64,000 nt of DNA, from NCBI RefSeq assembly GCF_001640805.2, contig NC_066837.1, forward strand, positions 22,646,804 through 22,710,803. Direction: 5' to 3'. Position 1 is the stretch's first letter, and each line of letters opens with the position of its first letter. Below the pieces are notes generated by a model. It was not told the DNA's origin. It did not search any database and was given only the letters and a program-made list of their open reading frames with translations. This document shows, piece by piece, positions 60,140 through 64,000 of the stretch. The position numbers and the translations under genes were made by a program. Source of the stretch: Lates calcarifer. Taxonomy: Eukaryota; Chordata; Actinopteri; Centropomidae.

Positions 60140-60640
60140 ATCTCCTGATTTTTCCTTTAGCGCCACTATGAGCTTCATATTTTTGGACTAAATGTCTTGA
60201 CAAGTATTAGATGAATTGCTATAAAATCTGGTACAACATTATAATTCCTGTAGAATGAGTTGCTTAGCTTTAGCAATCACATAACTTTTCATCCAGCGCA
60301 TTCATCAAGTCAAAATTTCAGTTTGTCCAACACTTTGGTTTATGACCAAATGTCTGCGAACTAATAATTAGCAAATGTAAAAACAGTGGAGCAGCTAAAG
60401 AAACAGTGGAGCAGCTAAAGATGTTGATATTTCCCTCAGGAGGTGGTAGAGACCAAACCAGTGCATAAAGTAGGGTGGATATTTAGCTAACATTCATCAG
60501 GTGGACACAAAAGTGATTTCAAAGGAGCACTAATGTTGCACTGTATCTGCTGGTTGCTAATTGGCAACTGTTTGGCAACACATTTGCCATAACAACTTTT
60601 TAAGGCGATAATTTGTCAGTGCTGTTTACAGCTTGTTGCT
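60140..60640. repeat. Composite of dispersed repeats (families 1 and 4)
   Basis: 60140-60380 resembles the element at 3355-3590; 60395-60640 (gatatttccctcaggaggtg, caggtggacacaaaag) resembles the element at 16160-16640. A 20-base tandem duplication (aaacagtggagcagctaaag twice) sits at the join, about 60381-60420. Confidence 0.5.
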
Positions 60641-63600
60641 TCACCACAAGTTGAGCCAAATTACCAATTAATGCAGGTTTTATTAAGATGTTTTATAGAT
60701 AACTGCTAGCAAGGATCAGGGAAAGTAGAGAGAAGGAACAGAAGAAACGTTTAAGAGAAACATTCATCCTAATCCAACAAAGTTTATTGTAGGGCAGCAC
60801 AGCAGGAAACTTGATAAGCTCTGAAAATTGCTTTCCTGTTCTCCTTTGTCATTTTCTTCTCCATCGCCTTTTCTTCACCTTCTTGTTTTGTGTTTACTGT
60901 CTGTCTTTTATACTTTAATCTCCCACCACAGCTTTCTTTGTCTGTGTTATTTATCTGTGTTATGTGGGCTTTGACTATCTGCTAACTGGCAAACTGTTAA
61001 CTTGTGTGTGTGTGTGTGTGCTTGTGTTTATGGAGATGTGTGTGTGTGTGCTTGTATATAAATAATTATGCTAAGGTGTAGCTTTGTGCACACATCCTTT
61101 TGAAAGTATGAACTTGTCAAAACTGTCTCTATGAAACTGTTAATGTGGGAAGATACATGTGTGAATCACAGTTTTCATTTGTAAATGTGTGTGTGTGTAG
61201 AAGCTCATCATGCTTGTGCTATTCTTTTTCTGCCACATTGCCATGGCGACAGTGCCCTCCCGGGGTAATGGGGGACGAGTGCGCCAGAGCTATTTATTCT
61301 CTCTTTCTCCCTCCCTCCCTCCATCCATCCATCGCCCTCTCTTCTCCGCGCTCTTCTCTCTCTCTCCATCTCTCTCACTCCCTCCATCTCTGCCCTCTTC
61401 CTCCTGCAACCTCTCCGTCTCTCTCCATCTCCCTCCTTCCTCTGCTCTTTCTTCCCCTCTCTGATTGGCTTAACACTCTCCTCCTCAAAATGAGATACTG
61501 CCTAATGAGACAGAGGGTGAGGAAGAGAAGGAGGGAGACAAAGAGCAAGTGTCTTAAAAAAGGGAAGTAGAAATATGTGGGGGAGGCGATCTATGCAGAC
61601 TTGTGTTCCTCTTTGCATGTAAAGAGAGAACCTGATTTAACAAAACTCCGCAATGTCATTTTGGAGGGAAGCAGCACAGGTTGTATATATTGAAACATAT
61701 AGCTTTCTGTCTCAGCCATGTGCATATGTGTGTACTGTAATGTATATGTATTTATCCTCATCAGAGACAAGTGTGTTTTGGTGGCTTCACTCGGGGTCAT
61801 GACCTTTGTTAAGGTTTCAAATCCCTGAATGAGCAGAGTTTGTATCTGGTTCCCCACTTCTGGCGATGTTTCTGTGGGGTGATCATCTGACATTTCTTGG
61901 TCATGTGCAGCAGCTTCCTGGATTAGGATAAGCTAATTGGGTGCTGGCAGTAGCTTTATATTTAGTGCACAGACATGAGGGTGGTATCTGTCTGCTCGTC
62001 TCACTCACAGCAAGAAAGTGAATAAGTGTATTCTTGAGAATTTTGAACTATTCCTTTAATCATCTCATGACTCCTCAGATTTATCTTTCAGTCTGTTTGG
62101 GGTGTACTGACTCCTGGGTTGGCAAATCACTGCCTTAAAGGATAAAGCTGTCAATAATTTTCTTACTATCAACAAATCCTGTAAAAACACCAAAACTGAT
62201 CACGTGTCTGTCTCTCAGTAGCCTACTTTCCAACTTCCTGACTCTGTGGCACTCAGCCCCAAAGCCCACTGGTGCTCATTTAAATCCTTAAAAATGGGTC
62301 ACTAATATATACTTTAAGGGTCCCATATTTTAACTCTTATAGCTGTACCATTTATGTGTGTCTAATAAACACTTATGTAATGTTGTTAAGGAAAAAAATG
62401 TGTGTTGATTTAATTTCCCTCGCTTTTTTTAATGGTCTCTTTCTGTCCCAGCCACGCATGGTCAGATTTTTCTGCTAGGGGGTATTAACTGCCCCACTAT
62501 TCATCAGCAAACGCTCTGATTGGCAGATCAACTCACAAGGCAGCCTGGGATCAAATTGGAGGTGCATACTTAATTTTTTTTTATCGCAAAATGTGGATCA
62601 TAGATTGCCTGTAAAGCTACATTGACAGTTTATACTGTTCACCCAGCTCTGCACCGATCAGCACACCTCTGTCCACCCTGACAGCAGCCACACCGTCCCT
62701 CCCTCACTCCACTCGTTTACTGTTAGCCGTTAGCCTGAACACTGCAACTAAAACACTAGTGGTACCTAAAACTGTTAAGACCGCCCAAATGGTGAAGTCC
62801 TTTAAATATGAAAAAGGCAAAATAATTATGTAAAACAGTTGGGCTCTCAAATGTTACTCAAACACAGGTAAACGGTGCTTGTGTTAGGGACTATTTTTAA
62901 CTGTGGATTAACACACACTCACGTAGGTGGGATTGACATGTTCAAAATAATGAAAGAACATGTCACCCTAGTGCAACAGTGTGGCTCACTGATGTGTTTT
63001 CTAATAGTTTTTGGACAACAATGGAGCTCAGTGGCACAGAGGAATGATTGGATACAGAAGTACAGGATCACTTCATTGTAGGTTGTGGTCTTTTAATGGT
63101 AGTTATTGACAATATGAAAAATTTTAAATATCGCAGGACTCATCCTTCAGGTGTCGGCTTTTACATAACCCGGACCTAACAATTCTGTCTCATTCACTCT
63201 CTCTCTCACACATGCACTCAAACTTGTGCATCTAACGGGCAAAGACAAATGACATAGTGATGGAAGAAAGATTAGAGTGAGATGGAGATGGTGGGAGGGA
63301 AAGGTGGAACGGAAGAAAGAATAATAGGGGGAGAGAGAGAGAGAGAGACTGACGGTGTGGGAGGGGGGAGAGGAGGAGAGATAAATGGCCGAGTAGACAG
63401 GAAGATGAGTGAAGCGAGAGAGCAACACTGTGTGACATACTGCAGACAGAAAGACTAACGGAGCGAGAGAGTGAATGGGCGAGAAAAGGAGACGACAGAG
63501 AGGGAGAGAGAGAGCCAAGGCACGTCAGTCGCCCCCTCCTCTCTCCTCCTCCCTTTTCCTCCCCCCTTTTCCCTCCCCCCTCCTCTGCCCTCCCCTGCCA

Positions 63601-63648
63601 TATAGCAGACCTTCGCTGGATGGTAACAAGCCACTCAGACGGCTGCAG

Positions 63649-63754
63649 CACACACACACACACACACACATACACACACACACACAGATTTCCTGAAGAT
63701 TATTTAAACCTTCATATGTGCGCTTCTGTGTGTATGTGTGTTTGTTCATATGTG

Positions 63755-63788
<34 letters not shown>
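63649..63788. repeat. Paired (CA)n and (TG)n microsatellites
   Basis: CA tract at 63649-63686 with one TA interruption, and a TG tract at 63757-63788, about 70 bases apart. Being reverse complements, they could pair as a long imperfect hairpin. Confidence 0.85.
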
Positions 63789-63789
<1 letters not shown>

Positions 63790-64000
63790 AGTGTGTCATT
63801 GTAGCAGCAGCAGCAGAAAAACAGCCTCTACATATTTAAAGGGGAAAAAAGGATCACATGGTTGTTATTCTCTCAAATCTGCCTCTCAGGTCACTTTGAC
63901 AGTCCACTCTCTCTCCCTCCCTCGCTTGCTCACTCTAGCGCACACACATATACACACATATACACACACACTCTCACTCTCTCTCTCGAGCACTCAGCCA

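Larger units (their letters stand above)
55001..64000. other. 9-kb stretch without a recognised gene
   Basis: AT-rich from 55 to 58 kb, then increasingly microsatellite and CT/GA low-complexity sequence, especially 58190-59480, 61200-61560 and 63230-64000. Short ORFs on both strands here translate into Ser/Leu or Arg/Gly-rich low-complexity peptides and have no splice-supported partners. The CT/GA- and CA-rich end (63.2-64.0 kb) could be the flank or 5' UTR of a gene outside the window, but nothing identifies it. Confidence 0.5.

Noticed and set aside
61145..61570. 141-codon ORF rich in Ser, Pro and Leu
   Set aside because: Lies in a (CTCC/CTCT)n tract; composition explains the open frame and no splice or domain evidence supports it.
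63147..63749. Ser/Leu-rich ORFs of 123-149 codons near the window end
   Set aside because: They translate CT/GA repeats and CA/TG microsatellites; low-complexity artefacts.

Overview
The window is nuclear DNA of a ray-finned (percomorph-type teleost) fish. Genes are split by short GT-AG introns, CA microsatellites and small dispersed repeats are abundant, and the gene order is a compact version of a known vertebrate block. Nine protein-coding genes can be traced exon by exon: the 3' end of a TMC channel gene (+), two tandem immunoglobulin-superfamily receptor genes (+), syngr2 (+), tk1 (-), afmid (+), cant1 (+), an O-GlcNAcase paralogue (-) and pprc1 (-). I saw no tRNA, rRNA or CRISPR. Coordinates of exon edges were worked out by hand from splice consensus, frame continuity and remembered mammalian protein sequences.

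Layout. 1-1783: last four exons of tmc8. 2328-6095: Ig receptor gene A (4 Ig domains, one TM). 6401-12841: Ig receptor gene B (6 Ig domains, one TM, acidic tail), built partly by an internal tandem duplication. 13185-18975: syngr2. 18976-21985: 3' flank. 21986-24812: tk1, with a TATA/CCAAT/E2F promoter just upstream. 27198-32134: afmid. 37103-39114: cant1 coding part. 40497-46366: OGA-like gene. 48334-54885: pprc1. 54886-64000: no gene found; repeats, microsatellites and low-complexity tracts.

The order and orientation tmc8 > Ig genes > syngr2 > tk1(-) > afmid > cant1 matches human 17q25.3, where C17orf99 (interleukin-40) sits between TMC8 and SYNGR2. The two fish receptors therefore occupy the IL-40 position and are the most interesting content. 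The following pair (OGA-like, pprc1) belongs to a human 10q24-type neighbourhood, so a synteny junction lies between 39.2 and 40.5 kb.

The genes do not form an operon. Functionally they include nucleotide salvage (tk1), kynurenine pathway (afmid), Golgi nucleotidase (cant1), O-GlcNAc removal (OGA-like), mitochondrial biogenesis control (pprc1), vesicle trafficking (syngr2) and likely immune recognition (tmc8 and the Ig genes). Six single-base insertions break otherwise well conserved reading frames in four genes (syngr2, cant1 twice, OGA-like twice, pprc1). All are insertions, which points to residual sequencing error rather than biology.
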